The notes: generated by a model from the letters alone, not told the origin. 64,000 nt of DNA from Serratia rhizosphaerae (GCF_009817885.1 NZ_CP041764.1:2914001-2978000); one strand, 5' to 3'. Counted from the first letter of the stretch, positions 31,638 through 40,728 are shown. Translations and numbers: made by a program.

Positions 31638-32348
31638 ATGAAATTGACATACAGCCTGTTCGCCCTGGTGCTACTGAGCCCGTTATCACAGGCGGCGCAG
31701 CAGACAGCCATCGAGAACAGCCAGTCTACCCTGAGCCAGCTGCAGCAAAGCCAGGCCAACAAGATGGCTGAACAGGGTAAGCAGTGGGGACTGAGTGGTC
31801 AGGAGTACCAGCGTTACGAGCAACTGATGGAAGGGCCGCGCGGGACACAGTCCCCGGGGCTTGATCCGCTGACGGCGCTCGGCATCGAGGCCAAAAGCGA
31901 TGCCGAACGCAAGAAGTACGCGGAGCAGTGGGTGAAGCAGGAATTTGTCCGCACGGAGAAAGAGCTGAAGTTTCAGCGTGAGGTGGATGCAGCCTGGCAG
32001 CGCCTGGGTGTGCTGCCGGTCAACATGGGAAATGCGGCCGGTATCGCGCATGACAGCGGTGGCCGTCTGGCGCTGTTCGTGAAAGGCAAGGACTGCGGCC
32101 AGTGCGATGCGCGTCTGGCTGCGGTGCTGGCTGACAACCGTCCGGTCGACATTTACCTGGTCGACAGCAAAGGGGATGACGACGTGCTGCGTAGCTGGGC
32201 GAAGGCGCATCACATCCCGGCTGACAAGGTCCGTGCTCGTCAAATCACGCTCAATCACGATGGCGGCCGCTGGATGAAATTCGGCAACGGTCTGATGCCC
32301 GTTGTCCTGCAACAGGGGAAAGACGGATGGACTATCGCCGCGTTTTGA
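31638..32348 (+). CDS. ICE protein, PFL_4693 family (TIGR03759)
   Basis: 236 aa from ATG 31638 with signal peptide MKLTYSLFALVLLSPLSQA. A helical first half ('EGKQWGLSGQEYQRYEQLM'-type, written here EYQRYEQLMEGPRG) precedes a thioredoxin-like C-terminal domain with 'LALFVKGKDCGQCDARL' and 'DKVRARQITLNHDG'. The CGQC is a CxxC motif, suggesting a periplasmic disulfide-related role. Overlaps the transglycosylase gene by 22 nt. Confidence 0.8.
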   Translation: MKLTYSLFALVLLSPLSQAAQQTAIENSQSTLSQLQQSQANKMAEQGKQWGLSGQEYQRYEQLMEGPRGTQSPGLDPLTALGIEAKSDAERKKYAEQWVKQEFVRTEKELKFQREVDAAWQRLGVLPVNMGNAAGIAHDSGGRLALFVKGKDCGQCDARLAAVLADNRPVDIYLVDSKGDDDVLRSWAKAHHIPADKVRARQITLNHDGGRWMKFGNGLMPVVLQQGKDGWTIAAF

Positions 32349-33004
32349 CCGTAGGCCTGCTGCAGGCCACGTTTTTGTTTGCGCATGCTGCTGCAGCGCA
32401 GGATGTGCCGCAGGGTTATCGTGAGGTGGCGATGCGTCACGGTGTGCCGCCGGAGTCGCTCTACTCGGTAGCCTTGACTGAGACCTCGATGTCACCGAAA
32501 GGCATTATTTCGGTGACCCGCGGCGCCGGCCCTGCACCGGATGTTGAGCGTCCGTGGCCGTGGACCATCAACGTGGCCGGCAAAGGTTACCGTTATGCCA
32601 CCCGACTGCAGGCCTGGGAGGCGCTGCAGGGCTTCCTGAAGAAATACCCGCGCAAGCGCATCGATGTCGGTATCGCCCAGGTCAACCTGGGCTGGAACGG
32701 CCATCATTTTACCTCGACCTGGGAAGCCTTCGAACCCTATACCAACCTGAACGCCGCGGCGGCCATCCTGCGAGAGTGCTACAACCGCAAGCCCGGAAGT
32801 TGGCTGGCGGCGGCTGGTTGTTATCACCACCCTGCCGGCGGCGCCCCCGCCGCGCGTTATAAATCCATCGTGAGAACCAAGCTGGCGCGCCTCAATAGCA
32901 GCGGTACCCAGGCGACGCCAGTGGTTTCCCGTCATACCCCTGACCCGACGCCGGTAGCGACGCAGACTGCAGCGCTGACGTGGGTTGAGCCGAGGAGTCA
33001 ATAA
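32327..33004 (+). CDS. Lytic transglycosylase of the conjugation machine
   Basis: 225 aa. Signal peptide ending AHAAAA, then an SLT fold: 'YREVAMRHGVPPESLYSVAL', catalytic Glu in 'TETSMSPKG', 'RIDVGIAQVNLGWNG', 'NLNAAAAILRECY', 'WLAAAGCYHHPAGG'. Opens peptidoglycan for the secretion channel (VirB1-like). Starts inside the previous gene, translationally coupled. Confidence 0.88.
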   Translation: MDYRRVLTVGLLQATFLFAHAAAAQDVPQGYREVAMRHGVPPESLYSVALTETSMSPKGIISVTRGAGPAPDVERPWPWTINVAGKGYRYATRLQAWEALQGFLKKYPRKRIDVGIAQVNLGWNGHHFTSTWEAFEPYTNLNAAAAILRECYNRKPGSWLAAAGCYHHPAGGAPAARYKSIVRTKLARLNSSGTQATPVVSRHTPDPTPVATQTAALTWVEPRSQ

Positions 33005-33008
33005 GCTG

Positions 33009-33365
33009 ATGACCAATAAGCAACTGGAAGACCTGAAAGAGCATCTGCCGGCCGCGCTGGCAACCTGGCAACAGTCCAAAGGCAGCAAAGTTACTGTGGG
33101 CTGGCTGCATGTGGCTAATCCTGAGGTTATAGCAACGCTGCTAACTGAACTGGAAAAAGCACCGCAACTCATTAAGGAGGCGGAAATCAGAGGTGTAGAA
33201 AAGTTGTCAGCAGCATTCAAGTCCTGGTCTGGCGACAGCACTCATCTCGATTACGAAGCACAGCGGCACTGGGCTACTGCGAGCGAAGAAGCGTTGTCAT
33301 TTGCTGATGACCTTCGCAATGGGGCTAATGTTGAACGGGAAGGGGGGCATTATGAAGAACGTTAA
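33009..33365 (+). CDS. Small ICE hypothetical protein
   Basis: 118 aa from ATG 33009. Soluble, charged and helical ('TLLTELEKAPQLIKEAEIRG', 'WSGDSTHLDYEAQRHW'). It ends 14 nt inside the next gene. No family recognised; its presence between conserved tra genes may be element-specific. Confidence 0.55.
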   Translation: MTNKQLEDLKEHLPAALATWQQSKGSKVTVGWLHVANPEVIATLLTELEKAPQLIKEAEIRGVEKLSAAFKSWSGDSTHLDYEAQRHWATASEEALSFADDLRNGANVEREGGHYEER

Positions 33366-33867
33366 CTTTCTGCTGTTCGGTTTGTGCCTGGTGACCTCCA
33401 CGGCGCTGGCGAATCTTAACGTGATTGCCGATGTTGGCGGCGAGGACGCTTCCCCCTATTTTGAAGGCATTAATGCCCAGGGCGAGACGCCGGCATCACC
33501 CTCCGTCCAACCCGGTGTTGTCGACGTTCAGGCCACTATGTTGCCCGTGTCTACGCCGGAACTTTCGCCCGGCGATGTGGCTGACAGACCTCTGCAGTTA
33601 CCGGGGATTGGCGCCCTGTTTATTGTGGGTGATGACGATGCCAGCCGCAGCTGGCTGCAGGCAAATGCAGACGGGCTCAAGTCGCGCCATGCTGCAGGCC
33701 TGGTTGTGAACGTCAGCAATCTGCCTGCTTTGCAGTCGCTGCAGGCGCTGGTTCCTGGTGTACCGATGGCGCCGGCCTCTGGCAGTGAACTGGCGCGCCG
33801 ACTACAGTTGTCTAATTACCCGGTACTCATCACGGATACCGGGTTGTCCCAGCAGGTCACGCCATGA
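33352..33867 (+). CDS. ICE protein, PFL_4695 family (TIGR03765)
   Basis: 171 aa with signal peptide ending TALA. 'LNVIADVGGEDASPYFEGIN' followed by a Pro-rich part and 'LKSRHAAGLVVNVSNLPAL' and 'YPVLITDTGLSQ' fit the family, whose C-terminal part has a thioredoxin-like or receiver-like alpha/beta pattern. Periplasmic. Overlaps the next gene by 4 nt. Confidence 0.8.
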   Translation: MKNVNFLLFGLCLVTSTALANLNVIADVGGEDASPYFEGINAQGETPASPSVQPGVVDVQATMLPVSTPELSPGDVADRPLQLPGIGALFIVGDDDASRSWLQANADGLKSRHAAGLVVNVSNLPALQSLQALVPGVPMAPASGSELARRLQLSNYPVLITDTGLSQQVTP

Positions 33868-34490
33868 TGTCCCCGCAGCATGTCGGTATCGCGCTGATGG
33901 CGAATCCGGTGCTTGCCGTCCTGTTGACGGGGCTGTTTATTGTGGTGATGGCCACGCTCAACCTGCGTGGCCGTGAGTCGGCCTCCGCACGGCGCCACCG
34001 GCGTTACCGTGCAACGGCCGCCCGCGTTCTGCAGCGACTGCCGCAGTTGGGTGGCGATGGCCAGCGCTTGATGTACCTACGCAAAATCAATCCCTACGTT
34101 TTTGAAGAGCTGCTGCTCCTGGCGTTCGAGCGTCAGGGGTATGCGGTTATCCGCAATACCTCCTACAGCGGTGATGGTGGCCTGGACGGTCAGGTTATCA
34201 TCGGCGACCAAAAATACCTCATCCAGGCCAAGCGTTACGGACGGGCTATTACACCGTCCCATATCAAGAGTTTTGGCGCGTTGTTGCGGCATCACCACTG
34301 TCAGGGTTTTTTCATTCATACCGGCCGTACCGGCCAATTGAGCCGGGCTTTGCTACAGAACCATCCCCACGTTCATCTGGTTAGTGGCCAGAAATTGCTG
34401 GCGCTGCTTGCCGGCAAAGCGGAATGGCTGTCTTTTTTGCCGGAAAGTACGGTAACCAAACGGAGTACCCCCAATGTCGAATCGTTCTAA
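33864..34490 (+). CDS. Membrane-anchored Mrr-type restriction endonuclease-fold protein
   Basis: 208 aa. One N-terminal transmembrane helix ('VLAVLLTGLFIVVMATLNL'), then the Mrr fold: 'FEELLLLAFERQGYAV', 'SYSGDGGLDGQVII', 'YLIQAKRYGRAI', with the catalytic D...QxK pattern in GLDG and QAK. It continues with 'SHIKSFGALLR'. Such genes are a conserved part of this ICE transfer cluster; a role in DNA processing or host restriction is unproven. Starts overlapping the previous stop by 4 nt. Confidence 0.8.
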   Translation: MMSPQHVGIALMANPVLAVLLTGLFIVVMATLNLRGRESASARRHRRYRATAARVLQRLPQLGGDGQRLMYLRKINPYVFEELLLLAFERQGYAVIRNTSYSGDGGLDGQVIIGDQKYLIQAKRYGRAITPSHIKSFGALLRHHHCQGFFIHTGRTGQLSRALLQNHPHVHLVSGQKLLALLAGKAEWLSFLPESTVTKRSTPNVESF

Positions 34491-35049
34491 TTATGTTGTT
34501 GTGATCACCAGCCTTCTATCCTCGGCATTCAGACTCTTGTTGGTCTGGCCCGGTGTGGTTCTGGCGATTTTTGGCCTCATTTTTTTCATCGCAACACTCT
34601 GTGATAACGGCGCGCAAAAAGCAGCCTCTCGCATGGCGGACACTGCGCAGGATTACCGTGCAGCCCCGGCCGGGATGGTGATGGTGCGCACGTGCCTGCA
34701 CCCAGATGATCCTGTATGGGATATCTCCACAGGTCCGGCGGCGGCACCGGTAATAAAACGGGACTGTAAACCTCATCCGAAGACGTTTGCTGACGTCGCC
34801 AGGCAAGAGCGGCGCATCATTCTCTGGATCGGGAGTGTGCTTATCGGCCTTGGCATGTTGGTTGAACTGTTTTATTTGCTGTACCGCCGTCGCCAGATGA
34901 ATCTGAACGTTGTTTACGGAAGTATCAATGCAAGAGGTGAGTATCGTGCTGTGACCTACCTCGGTGAAGCCAATGCTGATGAATGTCGCCGCTCTCCACC
35001 ACGTGATGGCGGAGTGACCGGGAATAACAAGGACGGTCGCAATGAGTAA
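34474..35049 (+). CDS. ICE membrane protein upstream of TraD
   Basis: 191 aa, two transmembrane helices ('LVWPGVVLAIFGLIFFIATL' and 'IILWIGSVLIGLGMLVELFY') bracketing a periplasmic loop with two cysteines (RTCLHP, KRDCKP). Overlaps the neighbours at both ends. Possibly assists the coupling protein. No family name recalled. Confidence 0.65.
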   Translation: MSNRSNYVVVITSLLSSAFRLLLVWPGVVLAIFGLIFFIATLCDNGAQKAASRMADTAQDYRAAPAGMVMVRTCLHPDDPVWDISTGPAAAPVIKRDCKPHPKTFADVARQERRIILWIGSVLIGLGMLVELFYLLYRRRQMNLNVVYGSINARGEYRAVTYLGEANADECRRSPPRDGGVTGNNKDGRNE

Positions 35050-37153
35050 CCGGCATGTGATGGAGGCGTTGCTGCGCCCGGCGGTAGAGCTCAATACGGC
35101 GATTGTATCAGGGGCCGCCGCTGTGGTCTGTGCTGTCGCGCCCTGGTCGGTGGCGCTGGCGCCCGAGGTGAGTTATGTCACCGCCGGCAGTTTTGCGGTG
35201 TTGTCTGCCATACGCGCCCGTCAGGGCATGCAGGTGATCCGCTATCGCCGTAACCTGCGCCGGCTACCGCGGTTTGTCATGACCAGCGCCGAAATCCCGG
35301 TCAGCCGGCAACGGCTGTTCCTGGGTAAAGGGTTCCGTTGGCAGCAAAAACATACCCAGCGACTGATGGATACGCGCCGGCCGGAAGTGGAAAAATATGT
35401 CCAGCCCTCCAGGGCTTACCAGATGGCGCGCCGTCTTGAGCTGCAGACCGAGTACAGCATGCCCTGGCTGTCGCAGCTGCTGCGCAAGGATTCCCCGCTT
35501 AATCCGGTACGGCCGCTGCCGCCGGTGGGCGGCAATCCGGCCATCCACGGCATCGAACCCGACGAGCTCGATGTTTCGATGGCTTTAGGCGAACGTGTTG
35601 GCCACAGCCTGGTATTGGGTACTACCCGTGTCGGCAAGACACGTCTGGCAGAGCTGCTGATCACCCAGGATATTCGCCGCGGTGATATCACCATCGTGTT
35701 TGACCCTAAAGGCGATGCTGACCTGCTGCGCCGGGTATGGGCCGAGGCGCACCGCGCCGGCCGCGGGGATGAACTGTATATTTTCCACCTGGGCTGGCCG
35801 GATATCTCAGCGAGATATAACGCCGTCGGCCGCTTCGAGCGCGTCTCCGAAGTGGCGGGACGTATCTCCGGGCAACTGAGCGGCGAGGGCAACAGTGCCG
35901 CGTTTCGTGAGTTTGCCTGGCGCTTTGTGAACATCGTGGCCCGCGCCCTGGTGGCATTGGGGCAGCGTCCTGATTACACCCTCATTACCCGCTATGTGAA
36001 CAACATCAGCGAGCTGTATGAGACCTATGCGAAAAAGGTCATTGAAGAGCGGATGCCGGCGCTGCAGCAGCAAATCGACAATAACCTGTCGGTGCTGACG
36101 GAAGAGGATGTGCCGCGCAATATGCAGGGGCAGCCGAACGCGGTCAAAATTTTCGCGGTTGAAATGGCTCTGAGCTCGGAAGCCGGCAAGCAGCTGTACG
36201 ACCCTATCCTGGATGGTCTGCGCAGTGCGGTTCGCTATGACCGCACCTATTTCGACAAAATCGTCGCCTCCCTGCTGCCGTTGCTGGAAAAACTGACCAC
36301 CGGCAAGACGGCGGAGTTACTGGCGCCAGATTACATGGACATGAGTGACCCGCGACCGGTGTTTGACTGGGAGCAGGTCATTCGTAAGCGGGGCGTTGTC
36401 TATATCGGTCTGGATGCGTTGTCAGATGGTGTGGTTGCTTCTGCCGTCGGCAATAGCATGTTCGCCGACCTGGTCTCGGTTGCCGGCCATATCTACAAGC
36501 ACGGTATGCACGGCGGGTTGCCGACCCGGGCTGACGGCAAACTGCCGATCAACCTGCACTGTGACGAGTTCAACGAGCTGATGGGGGATGAGTTCATTCC
36601 GCTGATCAACAAGGGTGGTGGTGCCGGCATGCAGGTGACGGCCTACACGCAAACCGAATCCGACATCGAGGCGCGCATCGGAAGTACCGCCAAAGCGGCT
36701 CAGGTCACGGGTAACTTCAATACGCTTGTCATGTTGCGGGTGCGCGAGAACCGCACCGCGCAGCTGCTGACCTCACAGCTGCCGGAAGTGGATGTCTACA
36801 CCAAAACCCTGGTGTCCGGACATGCTGACACGGCAGACGTTGAGAAGGGACAGGACTTCACGTCCAGTACCCAGGATCGTGTCGGTACCGTCAAAGTCCC
36901 GCTGCTGAAAGAGGCGGACGTGATTAACCTGCCAAAAGGACAGGCGTTCGCGCTGCTGGAAGGCGGCCAGCTGTGGAAAATCCGCATGCCGCTGCCGAGC
37001 GGCGATGGTGATGATGCCATGATGCCGGCGAACCTGCAGAAGATCGCCGAGGAGATGCAGCGTAACTACCGCACCAGTGAGTCCTGGTGGTCAGCAAGTC
37101 AGGTGATGCCGGATGTGGTCACCCAGGGAGGACGCAATGGCGCAGGCGGATAA
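35042..37153 (+). CDS. traD: Type IV coupling protein TraD
   Basis: 703 aa. Two N-terminal membrane segments, then the VirD4/TraD ATPase: Walker A 'LGTTRVGKTRLAE' near 195-207, 'TIVFDPKGDADLLRR', Walker B region 'INLHCDEFNELMGDEF', and 'AYTQTESDIEARIG'. The coupling protein brings the relaxosome to the secretion channel at the inner membrane. SXT/PFGI-type TraD (TIGR03743). Overlaps the next gene by 17 nt. Confidence 0.92.
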   Translation: MSNRHVMEALLRPAVELNTAIVSGAAAVVCAVAPWSVALAPEVSYVTAGSFAVLSAIRARQGMQVIRYRRNLRRLPRFVMTSAEIPVSRQRLFLGKGFRWQQKHTQRLMDTRRPEVEKYVQPSRAYQMARRLELQTEYSMPWLSQLLRKDSPLNPVRPLPPVGGNPAIHGIEPDELDVSMALGERVGHSLVLGTTRVGKTRLAELLITQDIRRGDITIVFDPKGDADLLRRVWAEAHRAGRGDELYIFHLGWPDISARYNAVGRFERVSEVAGRISGQLSGEGNSAAFREFAWRFVNIVARALVALGQRPDYTLITRYVNNISELYETYAKKVIEERMPALQQQIDNNLSVLTEEDVPRNMQGQPNAVKIFAVEMALSSEAGKQLYDPILDGLRSAVRYDRTYFDKIVASLLPLLEKLTTGKTAELLAPDYMDMSDPRPVFDWEQVIRKRGVVYIGLDALSDGVVASAVGNSMFADLVSVAGHIYKHGMHGGLPTRADGKLPINLHCDEFNELMGDEFIPLINKGGGAGMQVTAYTQTESDIEARIGSTAKAAQVTGNFNTLVMLRVRENRTAQLLTSQLPEVDVYTKTLVSGHADTADVEKGQDFTSSTQDRVGTVKVPLLKEADVINLPKGQAFALLEGGQLWKIRMPLPSGDGDDAMMPANLQKIAEEMQRNYRTSESWWSASQVMPDVVTQGGRNGAGG

Positions 37154-37895
37154 TACGCAGCCGCGGCAGGCGGCAGAACCCCGGAAACATGGCCTGCTTT
37201 ATAACCTGCTGTGGGGCTGGCCCTGGATGCTGATAGGGATGTTTTTCGCGTCCCTGTTCGTGAGCCTGGTGATTGAATGGGTAGGGATGGCGTTCTTCTG
37301 GCCGGAGCTGGGTGCATCGCACAGTGAAGCGGTGATGAATACCGAGCTGGGCTATCTGTCCTCGGAGTTTACCCGCAGCCTGCTGCTGTCTGAGCCGTCG
37401 GTCACGGTGACCCATTGGATTTTGGTGGCCTATCAGTGGGCGTTTGTGGACAGCGGCTTTTTGAGCTGGATACAGCAGGCCTATGAGACGCAGACGCATA
37501 GCCAGAATGCCATCGCCAGAGAGCTGAACAGCTGGAGTGGTTGGTTGGCCGGTACGCTCAAGGAATACTTGATGGCCACGGTGTATGTGACGGTGATTAC
37601 CCTGGTGCGTGTGACCATCCTGGTGCTGTCCATTCCGCTGTTTATCCTGGTGGTGCTGGTCGCACTGACCGAGGGGCTGGGGCGGCGTGATATTCGGCGG
37701 TATGGTGCCGGTTACGAGTCCAGCTTTGTCTACCACCATGCCAAAAGACTGGTCAAGCCGGCGGTGTACATCCCTTGCATGCTGTACCTGTCCTGGCCAA
37801 CGGCGGTATACCCGAATCTGCTGCTGTTGCCGGCAGCGATTTTGCTGGGTATCGCGGTGACAGTGACGACGGCTTCTTTCAAGAAATATATATGA
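37137..37895 (+). CDS. ICE membrane protein, PFL_4697 family (TIGR03747)
   Basis: 252 aa from ATG 37137, preceded by GGGAGGACGC. Four or more transmembrane helices ('WPWMLIGMFFASLFVSLVI', 'VTVITLVRVTILVLSIPLF', 'PLFILVVLVALTEGLGRRD'), and the typical 'YGAGYESSFVYHHAKRL' motif. Conserved partner of TraD. The tra cluster is interrupted after it by an IS110-type element. Confidence 0.85.
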   Translation: MAQADNTQPRQAAEPRKHGLLYNLLWGWPWMLIGMFFASLFVSLVIEWVGMAFFWPELGASHSEAVMNTELGYLSSEFTRSLLLSEPSVTVTHWILVAYQWAFVDSGFLSWIQQAYETQTHSQNAIARELNSWSGWLAGTLKEYLMATVYVTVITLVRVTILVLSIPLFILVVLVALTEGLGRRDIRRYGAGYESSFVYHHAKRLVKPAVYIPCMLYLSWPTAVYPNLLLLPAAILLGIAVTVTTASFKKYI

Positions 37896-39188
37896 GCGCC
37901 TCCCGTTTGCCAGGCTTTGTACTTCATGACTGACAGGACGATTGCGGCTATATATCCGGTCTTTATGCAGCTGCGAAAGCGGCTGCTGACCCTAATGAAA
38001 TCCGCTGACCCACGCCTCAATTATCTCTGCGAACCCGGAGTTCGGTACTTCTTTCAGGTTTAGTGAGTCCCGGTCTGACCTGTTCTGTCATTACATACAC
38101 TGCCTGTGCAACCTGTTGACATTCTGCTTATACACTGTGATTTCGTAATGAAAGTACTCAGTTATGAGCAGCTTCCTTCCGATAGGGCCTGCTGTGCGCC
38201 AGCACAGCCCATATGATTCGCGCCATTTTGTTGGCCAGCGCTACGGAGGCGACGTTTATCGGACGCCGCTTCAGCAAGTCTGTGACCCAGGGACCCGGCT
38301 CACGGGCATTCTGTATGACGCTGTGAGCGCCGTTGACCAGCAGTTTTCGCAGGTACTTGTCGCCTCGCTTACTAATCCCCAGCAACTGGATCTTCCCGCC
38401 CGTTCCGGTCTGTCTCGGAACGAGCCCCACCCAGGAAGCAAACTCCCGGCCTGAACGGAAGGCGTCTGCATCACCCATTGAGGCAACCGCGGCGGTGGCG
38501 GTCAGTAGCCCCACGCCGGGGATTTCGCTTATGGCTTTTACGTCGGGATCGTTTTTGCTCAGTTCGCGTATGCGTCTTTCGATGTCCATAATACGGGTGT
38601 CAGTTCGTTCCACTTCACCCAGCTGTTCGCGCAGACTGTCTATGAGCACAGCCGGTAACCGTCCGGACAGGCGGGCAAGTATCTCGGGGACGTTTCTGAC
38701 GAGGCTGGCACGTCCTTTACGCATCACTTCACCGTATTCCGCGAGTAAACCGTGCAAGGCATTGGTCTGCATCAGCCGGAACTTCATCAGCTGTGAGCGT
38801 ATCCGGTGCAGCGCCAGCATGGCCTGTTGCTGCTCGGTTTTTATCGCCACCGCTTTACCAGGTTGTTGCACCGCCCGCCAGATAGCCTGCGCGTCAGCAA
38901 TATCATTTTTGTTGCGGATATTGAAGGCCTTGACGAACTCACCCGGCATAAGTTTAACCATATGACCCAGACGGGTTAGCTCTCTTGCCCAGTGATGTGC
39001 TCCCCCGCAGGCCTCCATACCGATTAGGCAGGGGGAACGATTAGTGAAAAATTCAAGAAATTTGTCACGTTTCAGGGCCTTGTTGAAAATTTCGCCTGTA
39101 TCTGTATTTACGAAGTGAACCTGCATCACGTTTTTGGCAATGTCGACACCGACCGGCATGAGTTTCATTTCAGACTCCTTGTGCTTGA
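37896..39188 (-). mobile_element. IS110-family insertion sequence, ends not resolved
   Basis: The transposase (38158-39168) is followed on its 3' side by about 260 non-coding bases and preceded by only 20 bases before another stop codon. A long 3' non-coding end and a short 5' end is the IS1111-subgroup layout. I could not identify inverted repeats or a target duplication, so the boundaries are approximate. It splits the tra cluster between the PFL_4697 and RAQPRD genes. Confidence 0.5.
38158..39168 (-). CDS. IS110-family transposase
   Basis: 336 aa. N-terminal RuvC-like DEDD domain: 'VGVDIAKNVMQVHF', 'LIGMEACGGAHHWARELTRL', 'NKNDIADAQAIWRAV'. C-terminal Transposase_20 domain with 'ISEIPGVGLLTATAAVASMG', 'FASWVGLVPRQ', and the catalytic-serine region 'LGISKRGDKYLRKLLVNGA'. 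Appears full length and intact. AGGAG lies 6-7 nt before the ATG. These enzymes act with an element-encoded bridge RNA. Confidence 0.92.
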   Translation of the reverse strand: MKLMPVGVDIAKNVMQVHFVNTDTGEIFNKALKRDKFLEFFTNRSPCLIGMEACGGAHHWARELTRLGHMVKLMPGEFVKAFNIRNKNDIADAQAIWRAVQQPGKAVAIKTEQQQAMLALHRIRSQLMKFRLMQTNALHGLLAEYGEVMRKGRASLVRNVPEILARLSGRLPAVLIDSLREQLGEVERTDTRIMDIERRIRELSKNDPDVKAISEIPGVGLLTATAAVASMGDADAFRSGREFASWVGLVPRQTGTGGKIQLLGISKRGDKYLRKLLVNGAHSVIQNAREPGPWVTDLLKRRPINVASVALANKMARIIWAVLAHSRPYRKEAAHN

Positions 39189-39560
39189 TTAAATACTGCC
39201 GTTTTCCTCATCGTATCTGACCCTAGCAGCGTCAAGTTCAGGAAAATTGATCTCTGCCCAGTGGTCAAGAGCGGCGAGTGTGCTGACGAGTGAGTCAGCC
39301 ACACTTGTCAGGCTGTATTCCACGCAGGCTGGTTTCTCTTCATGGTCAATTCTGGACACCAGTCCATGTCTTTCGAGCTGCCGCAGAGTCTGGGTCAGAA
39401 CCTTTTGGGAGATGCCTTCAATTTTTCTCATCAGTTCGCCGTTACGCATAGGCCCCTCTGCAAGTGCAGGAAGGATAAGCATTACCCATTTCCCCGAAAT
39501 AAGCGCAAGAGCATCGCGCGCTGAACATTTTAATGAGTAAACGTTTCCCGGATATGCCAT
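39189..39560 (-). CDS. HxlR-family transcriptional regulator
   Basis: 123 aa winged helix. The redox-type N-terminal cysteine in 'SLKCSARDALALISGKWVML', then 'MRNGELMRKIEGISQKVLTQ' and 'LRQLERHGLVSRIDHEEKP' are the HxlR signature. Divergent from the oxidoreductase with an 83-nt gap. HxlR/YodB proteins repress linked quinone or aldehyde reductases and sense electrophiles by the conserved Cys, so this one probably represses the neighbour. The IS110 transposase begins 20 nt after its stop. Confidence 0.88.
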   Translation of the reverse strand: MAYPGNVYSLKCSARDALALISGKWVMLILPALAEGPMRNGELMRKIEGISQKVLTQTLRQLERHGLVSRIDHEEKPACVEYSLTSVADSLVSTLAALDHWAEINFPELDAARVRYDEENGSI

Positions 39561-39643
39561 GAGTGGTTACCTCAAAGTGCGTAATTGAATGCAAAACTAA
39601 AAGAAAACATTATAACTGTGAAAAGTCATTAGGGAGAATCTTC

Positions 39644-40429
39644 ATGAAGGTACTGATTATCTCTGCGCATCCTGAGGCGGATTCATTTAACTTATTCTTG
39701 GCATCCAGAGCCGCCCGTGTATTTGAAAAACAGGGCTCACTGGTTCAGACAGTTAATTTATACAGTGAAAATTTCGAACCCTGTGAGGGACAGAATTTTT
39801 ACCCTGACAGGCAGGACCCTCAGAGGTTTGATGCCCTGCTGGAGCAGCGGCATCACTGGGAAATGCATAATCTGCCTGATGATGTTGTCAGGCACATTGA
39901 GTTATTAAAAAGTGCTGATCTACTGCTGCTGCATTTTCCTTTCTGGTGGTTTGGTATGCCAGCGATCCTGAAAGGCTGGATGGATCGGGTATTTGTGTAT
40001 GGCGGAATATACGACAGTAAACATCGACACGAAAATGGCATCATGAAAGGTAAACGGGCTTTGCTTACAGTAACGGCCGGTGCACCTGCTAATGCCTGTG
40101 GCCATAACGGACGCCATGGCGATATGCGGTTTCTGCTATGGCCGTCCATACATGCACTGCATTATATAGGTTACAGCATGCTGGAACCTTACCTCATCCA
40201 TGGCGTACGCGGCGGCCTGGATGGATTAGCCAAAGAAAAACAGCAGCAATTTCTCGATCAAAAAGTCAAAGATTTTGAAAGCAGGCTTATCAATATCAAT
40301 GACTGGCCCATTATTCCTTTCAATAAAGAAGAGGATTTCAATGAGGACAAAACATTAAAACCCCATTCACCGGAGTACAGTCCGTTTGTGCGGCACAATC
40401 CCGGGAACTGGAAAGCTGACCCAATCTGA
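39644..40429 (+). CDS. NAD(P)H quinone oxidoreductase, flavodoxin-like
   Basis: 261 aa from ATG 39644 (AGGGAG upstream). 'MKVLIISAHPEADSFN' is the FMN phosphate-binding start of the MdaB/KefF/NQO1 family; 'LLLHFPFWWFGMPAILKGWM' and 'DRVFVYGGIYD' follow, and 'GAPANACGHNGRHG' is a substrate loop. Reduces quinones or nitro compounds with FAD/FMN. With the divergent HxlR gene it forms a self-contained electrophile-response cargo inserted between tra genes. Confidence 0.88.
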   Translation: MKVLIISAHPEADSFNLFLASRAARVFEKQGSLVQTVNLYSENFEPCEGQNFYPDRQDPQRFDALLEQRHHWEMHNLPDDVVRHIELLKSADLLLLHFPFWWFGMPAILKGWMDRVFVYGGIYDSKHRHENGIMKGKRALLTVTAGAPANACGHNGRHGDMRFLLWPSIHALHYIGYSMLEPYLIHGVRGGLDGLAKEKQQQFLDQKVKDFESRLININDWPIIPFNKEEDFNEDKTLKPHSPEYSPFVRHNPGNWKADPI

Positions 40430-40728
40430 AAGGTTAACTGTCCATGGTGTGCCTGCGTCACGCTACCGCCTCACCTGAAGAGAAGGGAGGCGCTCATTTC
40501 ATTACCTCTGATTCCACATCGAGCTGGACGGCGGCGTGCAAAACTTGCTTTTGTGCGTCGCCGTCAGCAGATAAGCCGCGGCGCGGCGCGTCAGCCAGCA
40601 TTCCCCCGTGAATTTCGGCCCCCTTTCCACCTGTTGTACGATGGTACTGCCAGTTCGTTCTGTCTGTGACTGGAAGGGGTGTCGGTTGTAAATGACTGGC
40701 ATTAGGTAAAACCCAATAAGGAACGCCT
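40430..40728. other. Gap between oxidoreductase and small membrane ORF
   Basis: About 300 bases. A minus-strand frame at 40502-40702 (66 codons, MPVIYNRHPFQSQ...) lacks an SD and recognisable domain; I leave it uncalled. No terminator is evident. Confidence 0.3.

Noticed and set aside
31686..32495. Minus-strand frame of 269 codons
   Set aside because: Shadow across two plus-strand tra genes with clear families.
33864..34490. Complete restriction-modification system
   Set aside because: No methyltransferase or specificity gene nearby; the Mrr-like gene is embedded in conserved tra genes.
38158..39168. Autonomous second ICE or transposon spanning the IS and redox genes
   Set aside because: No inverted repeats or second transposase on the right side of the oxidoreductase; only the IS itself is supported.
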